NCBI GenBank assembly: GCA_027484165.1 | Contig: JAIXWH010000038.1 | Span: 1-34,354 of the forward strand | DNA from: Chitinophagaceae bacterium | Lineage (GTDB): Bacteria > Bacteroidota > Bacteroidia > Chitinophagales > Chitinophagaceae | Direction of reading: 5' to 3' | DNA: 34,354 nucleotides | Shown: piece after piece, positions 22,557 to 34,354 of the stretch | How positions within the stretch are numbered: the first letter of the stretch is position 1 | How the letters are laid out: each line of letters starts with the position of its first letter | Made by a program: the position numbers and the translations under genes | The notes under the pieces: generated by a model | Told to the model about the DNA's origin: nothing | The model's input: the letters and a program-made list of their open reading frames with translations, nothing else | The model's database searches: none

Positions 22557-23999
22557 TTAAAATGATGCACTTTTGGGATATCTTGGAAAAGGAATAACGT
22601 CTCTGATATTTCCCATACCGGTAACAAACTGTACAATTCTTTCAAAACCTAAACCAAAACCAGCATGAGGACAAGCGCCAAACCTTCTGGTATCGAGATA
22701 CCAATCTAACTCTTCGGTAGGGATGTGCATTTCGTTCATTCTTTGGGTTAATTTTTCCAATCGTTCTTCTCTTTGTGAGCCACCAACAATTTCGCCGATT
22801 CCAGGAGCTAAAATGTCCATTGCGGCAACCGTTTTTCCATCATCGTTTTGACGCATGTAAAATGCTTTTATCTCTTTAGGATAATTAGTGAGTATCACAG
22901 GCTTTTTGAAATGTTTTTCTACGAGGTAACGTTCGTGCTCGCTTTGCAAATCAATTCCCCATTTATCAACAATATATTGAAACTTCTTTTTCTTGTTGTG
23001 GCTGCAATCTTTTAAAATATCAATTGCTTCTGTGTAAGTGATTCTCTCGAAACTATTATTCACCACAAATTCAAGCTTTTGCATTAAGTTCATTTCGCTT
23101 CTTTCGTTTTGTGGTTTTTGTTTTTCTTCTTCATCAAGTCGCTGTGTTAAGAATTCCAAATCTTCCTTGTTATTCTCCATGGCGTATTTGATAATATACT
23201 TGATAAAATCTTCGGCAAGATTCATGTTATCTTCTAAATCAGAAAAAGCCATTTCGGGTTCAATCATCCAAAACTCTGCAAGGTGCCTTGTTGTGTTGCT
23301 GTTTTCGGCTCTGAAAGTTGGACCGAAAGTGTAGATATCACTAAAGGCCATTGCGGCAAGTTCGCCTTCCAGCTGACCACTAACGGTGAGGTTTGTACTA
23401 CGACCAAAAAAGTCTTCTTTAAAATTAATAGAACCATCCTCATTTTTAGGAGCTGTGCCATCTAAAGGAAGCGTTGTTACTTTAAACATTTCTCCTGCGC
23501 CCTCTGCATCGCTTGCTGTGATAACAGGGGTGTGTAAATAGACAAACCCTTTTTTATTAAAAAATTCATGAATAGCAAACGCCAGAGAATGTCTCACCCT
23601 GAAGATGGCGCCAAACGTGTTTGTTCTGAAACGAAGGTGTGCAATTTCTCTTAAGAATTCAAGACTGTGTTTTTTAGGTTGAAGCGGAAATTTTTCGGCA
23701 TCGCTATCACCAAGAATTTCTATTTCGTTTGCGGTAAGCTCTACTTTTTGTCCTTTTCCCAAAGAGGCAATAATCTCACCAGTAGCTTTTATACAAGCTC
23801 CAGTTGTAATTCTTTTAAGTGTTGATTCGTCTAGAGATCCAAGAGCAACCACCACTTGTAAATTATTGTTTGTGCTGCCATCGTTTAACGCAATGAATTG
23901 AGTATTTCTAAAAGTTCTTACCCAACCCATTACCGTTGTTTGATAGTTTACATTATCTGAAAGAAGTATTTCTTTAATTCTTGTACGCTTGTTAAACAT
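22557..23999 (-). CDS. asnS: Asparaginyl-tRNA synthetase
   Basis: Class IIb aminoacyl-tRNA synthetase charging tRNA-Asn. At 480 residues it is full length. An N-terminal OB-fold anticodon-binding domain ([18 protein letters not shown]) is followed by the catalytic core: [47 protein letters not shown] (motif 2 region), the [14 protein letters not shown] loop, and motif 3 in [21 protein letters not shown] ahead of FPRYP. The MAFSDL and [10 protein letters not shown] elements separate it from AspRS and LysRS. Its start is supported by a promoter-like element 20 bases upstream. Confidence 0.97.
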   Translation of the reverse strand: MFNKRTRIKEILLSDNVNYQTTVMGWVRTFRNTQFIALNDGSTNNNLQVVVALGSLDESTLKRITTGACIKATGEIIASLGKGQKVELTANEIEILGDSDAEKFPLQPKKHSLEFLREIAHLRFRTNTFGAIFRVRHSLAFAIHEFFNKKGFVYLHTPVITASDAEGAGEMFKVTTLPLDGTAPKNEDGSINFKEDFFGRSTNLTVSGQLEGELAAMAFSDIYTFGPTFRAENSNTTRHLAEFWMIEPEMAFSDLEDNMNLAEDFIKYIIKYAMENNKEDLEFLTQRLDEEEKQKPQNERSEMNLMQKLEFVVNNSFERITYTEAIDILKDCSHNKKKKFQYIVDKWGIDLQSEHERYLVEKHFKKPVILTNYPKEIKAFYMRQNDDGKTVAAMDILAPGIGEIVGGSQREERLEKLTQRMNEMHIPTEELDWYLDTRRFGACPHAGFGLGFERIVQFVTGMGNIRDVIPFPRYPKSASF

Positions 24000-24018
24000 A
24001 AGTTTTTGTTTTGCTGTG

Positions 24019-24026
24019 CAAAGATA
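24019..24026 (-). promoter_or_regulatory. Candidate -7 element for asnS
   Basis: The minus strand reads TATCTTTG, fitting TAnnTTTG, 19 bases before the asnS ATG. No -33 TTTG at the expected distance. Confidence 0.4.
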
Positions 24027-24050
24027 AAAATTGAAAAGTTGATTATTGAT

Positions 24051-25322
24051 TTAATTCGACCTTTGGTTTGTATTTTTTTTCTTGTTCGGATTAAAAAATC
24101 TCTTTTGATTGTTATTCCTATTTCCGTTGTTTCTATTCTTTGTTGTCTCAGTTCTTTGCCCGCTATTATTTACAGGAATAGATAAATCCATGTGGTAAGG
24201 GTGTGATTTATTTACGTCAATACTTTTGCCAATTAGCTTTTGTATATCTTTTAAATAAGGAAGCTCTTCATGTTCACAAAAAGAAAAAGCAATACCATTA
24301 AGTCCGGCCCTTCCGGTTCTTCCTATTCGATGAACATAGGTTTCGGGTACATTGGGCAATTCATAATTAATAACATGAGACAGTTCATCCACATCGATGC
24401 CTCTTGCAGCAATATCTGTAGCAACCAGTACCCGAGTTGTTCTTTCCTTAAAATTATTTAGGGCTCTTTGTCTTGCGTTTTGTGATTTATTTCCATGAAT
24501 GGCTTCGGCCTTGATATTTAATCTTACAAGATCTTTTACAACCTTATCGGCTCCGTGTTTCGTTCTGGTAAAAACTAAAACACTTTTAATGTTTTGATCT
24601 TCGAGCATGAATGAAAGCAGATTTTTTTTATTTGCCTTATCCACGAAAAACAAAGATTGGTTTATCGTGTCTGCCGTAGACGAAACAGGCGTTACTTCAA
24701 CTTTTTTAGGGTTGGTAAGAATAGCGTTTGCTAGCGATTGTATTTCTGAAGGCATTGTTGCCGAAAAGAAAAGGGTTTGTCTTTTTTGCGGCAATTTTGT
24801 AATTACTCGTTTTACGTCATGAACAAATCCCATGTCTAACATGCGATCGGCTTCATCAAGCACAAAAATCTCAACATCTTTGAGATTGATGTAACCCTGA
24901 CTCATCAGGTCAAGAAGTCTGCCCGGTGTTGCTACCAAAATATCCGCACCTCTTTCGAGTGCCAGTGTTTGAGGCTGCTGACTTACTCCTCCAAAAACAA
25001 CAATCGTTTTAAGACGTAATTCTCTGCCGTAGGCTTTAAAGCTGTCTTCAATTTGGATAGCGAGCTCACGGGTTGGGGTGAGTATGAGAGCGCGAATGTT
25101 TTTTTGCCCGGGCTTTTGAGCATAAGGCTTGCTTAAAAGTTGAAGCATTGGAATTGCAAAGGCAGCGGTTTTACCAGTGCCAGTTTGTGCACAACCCAAA
25201 AGGTCGCTTCCGGAAAGAATCAAAGGGATTGCTTGTTCTTGAATGGGTGTAGGGTTGGTGTACCCCTCTTCTTTAAGCGCTTGTAAAATAGGCGCAATAA
25301 TTTCCAGGTCTGTAAATAACAA
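24051..25322 (-). CDS. rhlE: DEAD-box RNA helicase, RhlE-like
   Basis: ATP-dependent RNA helicase for ribosome assembly and RNA turnover. A 423-residue protein with Q motif [12 protein letters not shown], motif I AQTGTGKT (45-52), [19 protein letters not shown] in [17 protein letters not shown], and C-terminal [15 protein letters not shown] and [10 protein letters not shown]. The last 45 residues are an Asn/Arg/Lys-rich tail of the kind that adds non-specific RNA binding. The start is a TTG, which makes the N-terminus M-L-F-T-D-L, the exact position where RhlE homologues start; no ATG is nearby. The roughly 180 bases upstream on the minus strand hold short hairpins. Confidence 0.93.
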   Translation of the reverse strand: MLFTDLEIIAPILQALKEEGYTNPTPIQEQAIPLILSGSDLLGCAQTGTGKTAAFAIPMLQLLSKPYAQKPGQKNIRALILTPTRELAIQIEDSFKAYGRELRLKTIVVFGGVSQQPQTLALERGADILVATPGRLLDLMSQGYINLKDVEIFVLDEADRMLDMGFVHDVKRVITKLPQKRQTLFFSATMPSEIQSLANAILTNPKKVEVTPVSSTADTINQSLFFVDKANKKNLLSFMLEDQNIKSVLVFTRTKHGADKVVKDLVRLNIKAEAIHGNKSQNARQRALNNFKERTTRVLVATDIAARGIDVDELSHVINYELPNVPETYVHRIGRTGRAGLNGIAFSFCEHEELPYLKDIQKLIGKSIDVNKSHPYHMDLSIPVNNSGQRTETTKNRNNGNRNNNQKRFFNPNKKKNTNQRSN

Positions 25323-27900
<2,578 letters not shown>

Positions 27901-27915
27901 TCAATTTTATTACAT

Positions 27916-27950
27916 AAAAAGGGAGGCACATTATTTGGCCTCCCTTTTTT
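27916..27950. terminator. Terminator after katG
   Basis: AAAAAGGGAGGC (27916-27927), a 10-base loop and GCCTCCCTTTTT, with six Ts. A 12-bp stem, A-T at its base; it would work on either strand. Confidence 0.88.
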
Positions 27951-28110
27951 ATTATCCTTAAAAGAGACCCAGCCTTAAACAGAAAAATTCTTTTAATTTC
28001 CAAAAAACTACTTAATATTGCATCGGAAACGATTGAAGAACACATCCCAACAAACCAGATTCGTTTAATAACCTTTTTTCCTCCGGAAAAATTTTTCAAA
28101 AAAAATAATA

Positions 28111-28161
28111 ATGACTGCTGCTTTTAAAAAGCATTTTCCCAACACCTTATGTATAATTTAA
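28111..28161 (+). CDS. Possible upstream ORF overlapping the rho start
   Basis: ATG to TAA encodes [16 protein letters not shown] and overlaps the rho ATG at 28149 out of frame by 13 bases. The palindrome TGCTTTTAAAAAGCA lies within it. Such overlap can couple or limit translation of the next gene, but nothing else shows that it is translated. Confidence 0.2.
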   Translation: MTAAFKKHFPNTLCII

Positions 28162-29744
28162 CGCAACTGAATGACCTTCTGATTCCTGAGTTAAAGGACA
28201 TAGCAGAAGAACTTAAAATAATAAACACGACAAAAAAATCCAGACAAGAATTAGTTTCAATGATTCTTGAAAAACAAGAACAAATGGCACCAGAAAAAAA
28301 ATCAACAGAGGGCGAAAAACCCAAAAGAAAAAGAATTGTAAAAGGAGATTCGCCCGAACCCATTAAAGAAATTGCTCCTGCAAAACCAAAACCGGCGGCA
28401 GCAGAGAAAAAACCCGCTTCAAAAAAACCAAAGCCGGAACTTTTTGAAGAAGAAGAATTACAACCCATAACCAGCGAAGAAACAACCATTCCCCCGGCAA
28501 TTGCGCAGATGCTTCAGCAAGAAGATGAGATGGTTTTAGAAAATCAGGAACCAGAGGTTGCCCCAACCCAAGTAAAGGAAAACAAACAATTTGTTCCGCA
28601 AAAAAAAGAACCCGTTTTTAATATAGAGTTTGATGGTGTAGTGCTTGGCGAAGGGGTTTTGGAAATGATGCCTGATGGCTATGGTTTTTTAAGAAGCAGC
28701 GATTATAATTACTTATCTAGTCCGGATGATATTTATGTATCTCCATCACAAATAAAATTATTTGGTTTAAAAACGGGTGATACCGTATATGGTTCAGTTC
28801 GCCCTCCGAAAGAGGGTGAAAAATATTTTGCATTATTAAAAGTGGAAACGATAAACGGAAAAAGTCCGGAAGAGGTTAGAGATCGCGTTCCCTTCGACTA
28901 TTTAACACCGTTATTTCCATTCGAAAAACTAAACCTTACAACAAAGCCCGATAATTTTAGCACAAGAATCATGGATTTGTTTACGCCCATTGGAAAGGGT
29001 CAAAGAGGCTTGATTGTTGCGCAACCTAAGACAGGTAAAACAATGTTGTTAAAAGAATTGGCTAATGCCATTGCAGAAAACCATCCAGAGTGTTATTTAA
29101 TGATTGTGTTAGTAGATGAGAGACCAGAAGAGGTAACAGATATGGAACGCAGTGTTAAAGCGGAGGTTATTGCTTCAACATTTGATGAACCGGCAGAAAA
29201 GCATGTAAAGGTTTCAACAATAGCTTTACAGAAAGCAAAGAGATTGGTTGAATGTGGACACGATGTAGTTATTCTATTGGATTCAATTACACGTTTAGCG
29301 AGAGCACACAACACGGTTGCTCCTTCAAGTGGAAAGGTTTTATCTGGAGGAGTTGAGGCTAACGCTATGCAAAAGCCAAAACAATTTTTTGGTGCTGCAC
29401 GTAAAATAGAAAATGGCGGATCGTTAACCATTATAGCAACCGCACTTGTAGACACGGGTAGCAAAATGGATGAGGTGATTTTTGAAGAGTTCAAGGGAAC
29501 AGGAAATATGGAATTACAATTAGAAAGAAAGTTGTCTAACAGAAGAATTTATCCTGCAATAGATATTGTTTCGTCTTCAACAAGAAGAGATGATTTGTTG
29601 TTAGATAAAGATACATTCCAGCGCATGTGGGTATTAAGAAAGCATATAGCAGATATGAATCCGGAAGAAGCCATAAACATGTTGCTTAAGAATATGAAAG
29701 GAACAAAAGATAACGCAGAGTTTTTAACCTCCATGAATGGATAA
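28149..29744 (+). CDS. rho: Transcription termination factor Rho with long N-terminal insertion
   Basis: Hexameric RNA-dependent ATPase that ends transcription. At 531 residues it is over 100 longer than E. coli Rho (419). Residues 1-45 form the Rho N-terminal helical domain ([16 protein letters not shown]). Residues about 46-155 are a Lys/Glu/Pro-rich low-complexity insert. The primary RNA-binding domain follows with RNP1-like DGYGFLRS (176-183), then Walker A AQPKTGKT (291-298), [13 protein letters not shown], the [15 protein letters not shown] segment and the C-terminal EEAINMLL. Rho of Bacteroides is known to carry such a disordered insert that drives condensate formation; the same role is likely here. 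A hairpin terminator follows. Confidence 0.97.
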   Translation: MYNLTQLNDLLIPELKDIAEELKIINTTKKSRQELVSMILEKQEQMAPEKKSTEGEKPKRKRIVKGDSPEPIKEIAPAKPKPAAAEKKPASKKPKPELFEEEELQPITSEETTIPPAIAQMLQQEDEMVLENQEPEVAPTQVKENKQFVPQKKEPVFNIEFDGVVLGEGVLEMMPDGYGFLRSSDYNYLSSPDDIYVSPSQIKLFGLKTGDTVYGSVRPPKEGEKYFALLKVETINGKSPEEVRDRVPFDYLTPLFPFEKLNLTTKPDNFSTRIMDLFTPIGKGQRGLIVAQPKTGKTMLLKELANAIAENHPECYLMIVLVDERPEEVTDMERSVKAEVIASTFDEPAEKHVKVSTIALQKAKRLVECGHDVVILLDSITRLARAHNTVAPSSGKVLSGGVEANAMQKPKQFFGAARKIENGGSLTIIATALVDTGSKMDEVIFEEFKGTGNMELQLERKLSNRRIYPAIDIVSSSTRRDDLLLDKDTFQRMWVLRKHIADMNPEEAINMLLKNMKGTKDNAEFLTSMNG

Positions 29745-29762
29745 AATCAACGCAAAGATTAT

Positions 29763-29793
29763 AAAAAGCCGCAACATTTGTTGTGGCTTTTTT
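29763..29793 (+). terminator. Rho-independent terminator after rho
   Basis: AAAAAGCCGCAAC, a 4-base loop and GTTGTGGCTTTTTT, with one G-T wobble, located just after the rho stop. Confidence 0.82.
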
Positions 29794-29961
29794 AATTTAT
29801 CAAGAATGTATGAGATGTGTGTAGGCGCACACAAATTAAATTTTTCGACCGGTTTAGTTTTTGAATAATCCATTAACCTGATTAAAATTGGAAAATTTAT
29901 TATTTTAAAACGAAACATCAAACAAATCATCGAAAAAAATTGTTTATCGGTAAACATAAAC

Positions 29962-30678
29962 ATGGAAACGATAAAAAATAAAAACATTTTGGTTGTTGGA
30001 GCAACCGGAGGAATTGGTTCTGAATTGGTTAAACTACTCAAGTCTTCAGGCGCTAATCTTTTTATCACAGGTAGAAACGAAAACAAGTTGAATCAAATTG
30101 CTCTACAACATCAGATAGAAGAAAGCTGTTGTTATGCAGGAGATTTGACCCAAAAAGATAACATAATACAACTCAATCAAAAATATTTTAATCGATATAC
30201 AACTATTGATTTTTTGATAAATGCATCAGGTATAGGAATTATAAAATCTTCAGAACAACTAACAGAAGAAGAGTTTTTGCAAACACTAATGCTCAATGTA
30301 TATTCACCATTTATGATTATTAAATCTTTTTTACCTTCTATGAAAGAAACTAAAAAAGGATTGATTATTCATGTGCCGGGTGTTTTAGGGAAAGTTCCTA
30401 TGTTGGGATCAGCTGCTTACAGTGCCAGCAAATATGGACTGGTGGGGATGTTGCAAAGTATCAGAGAAGAAATAAAACGAACAGAAATAAGAATAACCAA
30501 TTTATTTATGGGGGGCGTTGATTCTCCGTTTTGGGATAACATAGATTTAAGAGTGCAAAAAGATAAGATGATTACTTCTGAAGAAGCCGCAAAGGCAATT
30601 TGGTTTTTATGTCAGCAACCTACAAGCGGCGTGATAAGCGAAATGGTATTGCAGCCCTTTAATCATCAGGCAATTTAA
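29962..30678 (+). CDS. SDR-fold protein lacking the catalytic serine
   Basis: A 238-residue Rossmann-fold SDR. The cofactor loop GATGGIGSE is at residues 13-21 and DLTQKD at 61-66. NASG (87-90) replaces the usual NNAG. N112, Y153 and K157 of the Asn-Ser-Tyr-Lys tetrad are present, but the Ser position (equivalent to the S of FabG GSVVG) is Gly140 in HVPGVLG. It may therefore be a weak or altered oxidoreductase, or a non-catalytic binder. Arg38 in TGRN suggests NADP(H) preference. It is preceded by a 217-base gap with the rho terminator and stands alone. Substrate unknown. Confidence 0.85.
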   Translation: METIKNKNILVVGATGGIGSELVKLLKSSGANLFITGRNENKLNQIALQHQIEESCCYAGDLTQKDNIIQLNQKYFNRYTTIDFLINASGIGIIKSSEQLTEEEFLQTLMLNVYSPFMIIKSFLPSMKETKKGLIIHVPGVLGKVPMLGSAAYSASKYGLVGMLQSIREEIKRTEIRITNLFMGGVDSPFWDNIDLRVQKDKMITSEEAAKAIWFLCQQPTSGVISEMVLQPFNHQAI

Positions 30679-31051
30679 TTAACTAGCCAGTCATTGCTTA
30701 ATAAGACAATCCAAGTTTGGTTGGAACTTTTTTATCGTTCCATAATTTAAGAGCTTGTTTATCATTTGATTAGCATCGCTAAAATCAGACGCTGTAAAAA
30801 ACTGAAACTCTTGCAATGTCACCCCTAAGGGGTTTGGCAAACAACTCCTTATTACTAGGTATAATGTTTGTTTCTTTTTTAAAAATGAGAAAAAAGATAC
30901 CTCTAAGCGCCCCAATGCTATTATAATACAAAATAATAAGTTATTTTTACGCCCTTAATTAAAAACAAAACGCTGCCGGGTTGGAGTTCACAAATCAACT
31001 AACCCCTTAAACCCCGTCTTTGTTGAACATAAAAACAAAAAATTAATCTTC
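30679..31051. other. Intergenic region before the metalloprotease gene
   Basis: 373 bases. The plus strand has no usable ORF. A 74-codon minus-strand frame (30915-30691) starts from TTG; its C-terminal half (TASDFSDANQMINKLLNYG) has a protein-like composition, so a gene remnant cannot be excluded. A CCCCTAAGGGG mini-palindrome lies at 30822-30832. No clear promoter match was found; TATTTTTA near 30942 is one base from the -7 consensus. Confidence 0.3.
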
Positions 31052-34000
31052 ATGAAAAAAACGCTCTTGTTTGCTTTGTCGTTTGCACTAATCGGTGTGG
31101 CGATTTCTCAAGAAAAAAACTTTTGGACCTCTCGTTCAAAAACAGAAAAAATGAACGTCGACAAGTCTGTTGCAAGATTAACTTTCCCTAAAGAGTTTAG
31201 GTTATATGATTTAGACCTCAATGGTATAAAAAACGAGCTTTTTAAAGTTATAGATAACGCTAAAGCACACACAACGATAATTTCATTGCCAAATGTTGCC
31301 GGACAAATGGAACAATTCGAAGTTGTAGAGGCTTCGAATTTCGAACCCGCGTTACAAGCCAGATTTCCTGAAATCAGGGCTTTTTCAGGTAAAGGAATTA
31401 CGGACAGATACGCAACATTGAAATTAAGTTTTTCTCCTCAAGGTATCCAAACGATGGTTTTCAGAACAGAAAAGCCAAACGAATTCATAGAACCATATTC
31501 TGCAGACCATAAAACATATGCTGTTTTTAATTCGTACAGACCAGGCAAATTACCTTGGACTTGTTCAACTGTAGAGCAAAACATGGTTGAAGGATTAAAC
31601 TCAACCGTAAATAATAGCATAACAGCTAGATCTGGCGGAGATTTAAAAACAATGAGATTAGCTCAATCTTGTAATGCAGAGTATTCCAACTATTTTGGTG
31701 CAACCAGTTCTTCTCAGGTATCATTGGTATTAGCTGCTTTCAATGCAACTCTTACAAGATGTAATGGAGTATATGAAAAAGACCTAGCCCTACACTTGAA
31801 CTTGATAGCAAATACTACATCGGTAATTTATTATAGTGCTTCAACAGATCCATACACAACAATGTCAAGCTGGAATTCGCAATTACAGTCTACATTAAAT
31901 TCAGTGATTGGCGCGGCAAACTATGATATTGGACACATGTTTGGTTCGTCTGGCGGCGGCGGTAATGCCGGTTGTATTGGTTGTGTTTGTGTTGATGCAT
32001 CTAAAGGAAGCGGAATTACTTCACCTGCAGATGGAATACCTCAGGGAGATAATTTTGATATTGATTATGTTGTTCATGAGATTGGACACCAACTTGGTGG
32101 AAACCACACCTTTTCTCATAGCAACGAAGGTACTGGTGTAAATAAAGAAGTTGGATCTGGAATTACTATCATGGGTTATGCAGGTATAACCAGTCAGGAC
32201 GTTACCAACCATTCGATTCCCATTTATCATCAGGCAACTATAGCCCAAATTCAAACCAACTTATCATCAAAAACATGTCCTGTAACAACAAGTACATCCG
32301 CAAATAATGCAACACCCGTTGTTGCACCTGTTGCAAACTATACCATACCTTACAGCACACCTTTTGCATTAACGGGTTCGGCTACAGATGCCAATAGCGA
32401 CCCGCTTACTTATTGTTGGGAACAAAACGATAATGCTTCGTCTACTCAAACAGGAACAAGCAGTGTTGCAAGCGCAACAAAGGCTTCGGGTCCAAACTGG
32501 GTTTCGTATATGCCAACAACATCTGCTACCAGATATTTTCCAAAATTAGCAACAATACTGTCAGGTGCATTGATATCGGGTCCGCTTACAGGCGGAGATG
32601 CCGCAACTAACACCGAAGCGCTGAGCTCTGTAGCAAGAACATTAAATTTCAGACTAACGGTAAGGGATAATAGCCCTTATAGTTCTACCGCTCCTATCAA
32701 GGTTGGCCAAACACAATTCACGGATATGGTTGTTACCGTGAGTAGTGCATCGGGTCCATTTGCTGTGTCAGCACCGAATACAGCGGTTAGTTATGTAGGA
32801 GGTTCAACACAAAACATAACATGGGCTGTTGCCAACACAACCGCAACACCAGTGAGTTGTGCTAATGTAAAAATTTCATTAAGTACAGATGGTGGACAAA
32901 CATTCCCTACGGTATTGGTTGCCAGCACTCCTAATGATGGAACAGAAGCATTAGTTATTCCAAACACACCCACAACAACAGCGAGAATAAAAGTAGAGGC
33001 GGTTGGAAACATTTTCTTTGATATCAGTAACGCAAACTTTACCATCACTGCAGGATCTTCTTGTGGTGATGCAACAGGGTTAACCACTTCAGCAATTGGA
33101 GACAGTATTGCCACATTAAGCTGGACTGCAGTAAGCGGAGCGGTTAGTTATGATGTAGATTATAAATTAAACAACGCTTCTACTTGGACAAGTTTATCAA
33201 CAGCACAAGCAACAACTTCTGCGAGTCTTACAGGGTTAACTGCTGGAACACAATATAACTGGAGAGTAAAAGCCAATTGTGCTTTAGGAAGCGGAAATTA
33301 TGTAACAGCTAATTTCACTACCACAGCTCCATTTGTTTGTAATGCACCAATCGGACTAACGTCAACGGTTACCTCATCAAGTGCAACTGTTAGTTGGACT
33401 GCAATAAGTGGAGCATCAAACTATGCTGTAGATTATAAATTAAACCCTTCATCAACATGGACAAGCGCAACTGCTTCTACCACTTCAACAAGTGTAACCA
33501 TAAGCGGATTAACTGCAAGTTCTTTGTACGACTACAGAGTAAGTACTAATTGTGGCGTAAACGGAACAAGCGGATTTACTTCTGCTCAATTCACTACAAC
33601 TGTAGCATCTGTTTGTGGAACCGCTTTTGAGCCCAATGAAACAATTGCAGCAGCAGCAACAATAGCTTCTGGTGTTGTAAATAGTGCAGCAATTACCACG
33701 TCAACAGATGTAGATTATTTTAAACTAACGACTACGGCTACCAGTAATATAACTTATCGTTTAGTTGGTCCTTCTGGTGTTGACTTTGATATAACAATTT
33801 ATAACAGTGCAGGCACACAATTAAGCACTTCAACTGGCTCTACTGCTACAGAAACTATTTCATTGACAAACCAAGCAGCAGGAACCTATTATGTAAAAGT
33901 ATTTGGTTTTTCTGGTGCAAATAGTGCCACATGTTACACGATTCAAGCAACAGCCACCTCCACCTCTTGTCAAAACATTAAAGACACAAGTACCAATAAT

Positions 34001-34354
34001 ACTACAACCGGTGCAGCAGCAATTCCTTTCAATACTAATATTACCGGATTGATAAATGTTGGAAGCGATGTGGACCATTATAAATTTACTATCACTACAG
34101 GTGGCACAATCACATTATCACTTACCACATTACCTGCAAACTTTAATTTAAGACTTTTGAATAGTGCAGGAACGGTTTTAAATACATCACAAAAATCAGG
34201 AACAACAAATGAAAGTATTAGCGCAACTGTTAATCCAGGAGTTTACTATGCAAGAGTTTATCCTACAAACACCTCAACATTCAATGCAACATCATGTTAC
34301 ACATTAAGAGTTACTCTTGGAACTGCAACAAAAACTATTGAGAATGTTTATGCA
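31052..34354 (+). CDS. Secreted reprolysin-like zinc metalloprotease, likely T9SS cargo (3' end missing)
   Basis: 1101 codons are open to the right edge with no stop. Residues 1-20 are a signal peptide (MKKTLLFALSFALIGVAISQ). A propeptide-like region (about 40-190) precedes a metzincin domain with the zinc site HEIGHQLGGNH at 342-352 and the Met-turn IMGYAG (M374). After a linker and beta-rich region (about 400-665) come two fibronectin type III domains (about 671-755 and 763-848) and two pre-peptidase C-terminal-like domains (about 857-970 and 973-1090). The visible end, KTIENVYA, is how Bacteroidota type IX sorting domains usually begin, so export to the cell surface or medium is likely. 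It would digest external protein. Substrate unknown. Confidence 0.88.
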   Translation, partial: MKKTLLFALSFALIGVAISQEKNFWTSRSKTEKMNVDKSVARLTFPKEFRLYDLDLNGIKNELFKVIDNAKAHTTIISLPNVAGQMEQFEVVEASNFEPALQARFPEIRAFSGKGITDRYATLKLSFSPQGIQTMVFRTEKPNEFIEPYSADHKTYAVFNSYRPGKLPWTCSTVEQNMVEGLNSTVNNSITARSGGDLKTMRLAQSCNAEYSNYFGATSSSQVSLVLAAFNATLTRCNGVYEKDLALHLNLIANTTSVIYYSASTDPYTTMSSWNSQLQSTLNSVIGAANYDIGHMFGSSGGGGNAGCIGCVCVDASKGSGITSPADGIPQGDNFDIDYVVHEIGHQLGGNHTFSHSNEGTGVNKEVGSGITIMGYAGITSQDVTNHSIPIYHQATIAQIQTNLSSKTCPVTTSTSANNATPVVAPVANYTIPYSTPFALTGSATDANSDPLTYCWEQNDNASSTQTGTSSVASATKASGPNWVSYMPTTSATRYFPKLATILSGALISGPLTGGDAATNTEALSSVARTLNFRLTVRDNSPYSSTAPIKVGQTQFTDMVVTVSSASGPFAVSAPNTAVSYVGGSTQNITWAVANTTATPVSCANVKISLSTDGGQTFPTVLVASTPNDGTEALVIPNTPTTTARIKVEAVGNIFFDISNANFTITAGSSCGDATGLTTSAIGDSIATLSWTAVSGAVSYDVDYKLNNASTWTSLSTAQATTSASLTGLTAGTQYNWRVKANCALGSGNYVTANFTTTAPFVCNAPIGLTSTVTSSSATVSWTAISGASNYAVDYKLNPSSTWTSATASTTSTSVTISGLTASSLYDYRVSTNCGVNGTSGFTSAQFTTTVASVCGTAFEPNETIAAAATIASGVVNSAAITTSTDVDYFKLTTTATSNITYRLVGPSGVDFDITIYNSAGTQLSTSTGSTATETISLTNQAAGTYYVKVFGFSGANSATCYTIQATATSTSCQNIKDTSTNNTTTGAAAIPFNTNITGLINVGSDVDHYKFTITTGGTITLSLTTLPANFNLRLLNSAGTVLNTSQKSGTTNESISATVNPGVYYARVYPTNTSTFNATSCYTLRVTLGTATKTIENVYA

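Noticed and set aside
28124-28489. 121-codon minus-strand ORF opposite rho
   Set aside because: It is the antisense of the low-complexity Rho insert; Ser/Gly/Phe repeats reflect Lys/Pro/Ala codons on the other strand.
29093-29494. 133-codon minus-strand ORF opposite rho
   Set aside because: Antisense to the conserved Rho ATPase core; no protein features of its own.
30691-30915. 74-codon minus-strand ORF downstream of the SDR gene
   Set aside because: TTG start, no recognisable family; kept only as a note in the intergenic entry.

Overview
This is a chromosomal segment of an AT-rich member of the Bacteroidota. The lineage evidence is a secreted metalloprotease with a multidomain C-terminus of the type IX secretion kind, the phylum-typical DUF2480 and DUF6089 proteins, a Rho factor with a long charged insertion, a YbeY whose third metal ligand is Asp, and promoters of the TTTG-N19-TAnnTTTG type. 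The order cannot be fixed from sequence alone. No tRNA, rRNA, IS element, prophage or CRISPR array was seen.

Left part (1-5.8 kb): an unknown gene cut by the window edge, metF, then divergently lptB, a GH3-like adenylating enzyme, fabG, a beta-carbonic anhydrase and a DUF985 cupin. These are housekeeping genes with higher GC than what follows.

5.8-9.9 kb is the accessory region and the most interesting part. Four genes lie head to tail: a stand-alone SET-domain protein, a D-Ala-D-Ala-ligase-like ATP-grasp enzyme, a second ATP-grasp enzyme fused to a C-terminal SET domain, and an ABC-type six-helix membrane protein without its ATPase. The layout suggests a pathway that joins amino acids or peptides by ATP-dependent ligation, methylates a lysine or amine, and handles the product at the membrane. 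An 89-base gap before the membrane gene holds a 16-codon ORF on one strand and a gene-tail-like reading frame on the other. A small Zn-finger protein, convergent with the cluster, closes the region.

10-19 kb: a short SSB, two outer-membrane beta-barrel proteins, mnmG and ybeY separated by two perfect CACGTG-centred palindromes that look like parS, an orphan feoA, nadD, chrA, a DUF3089 hydrolase and nadA. From 19.2 to 19.75 kb there is a gene-free, very AT-rich stretch with two perfect DnaA boxes, one relaxed DnaA box and short phased repeats. With the parS pair about 5 kb away it is a good candidate for the chromosome origin.

19.7-34.4 kb: a PpiD-like periplasmic folding factor, DUF2480, asnS, an RhlE-like DEAD-box helicase, katG, rho, an SDR protein lacking the usual catalytic Ser, and the first 1101 codons of the secreted metalloprotease, which runs off the right edge. 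Several clear Rho-independent terminators separate these units.
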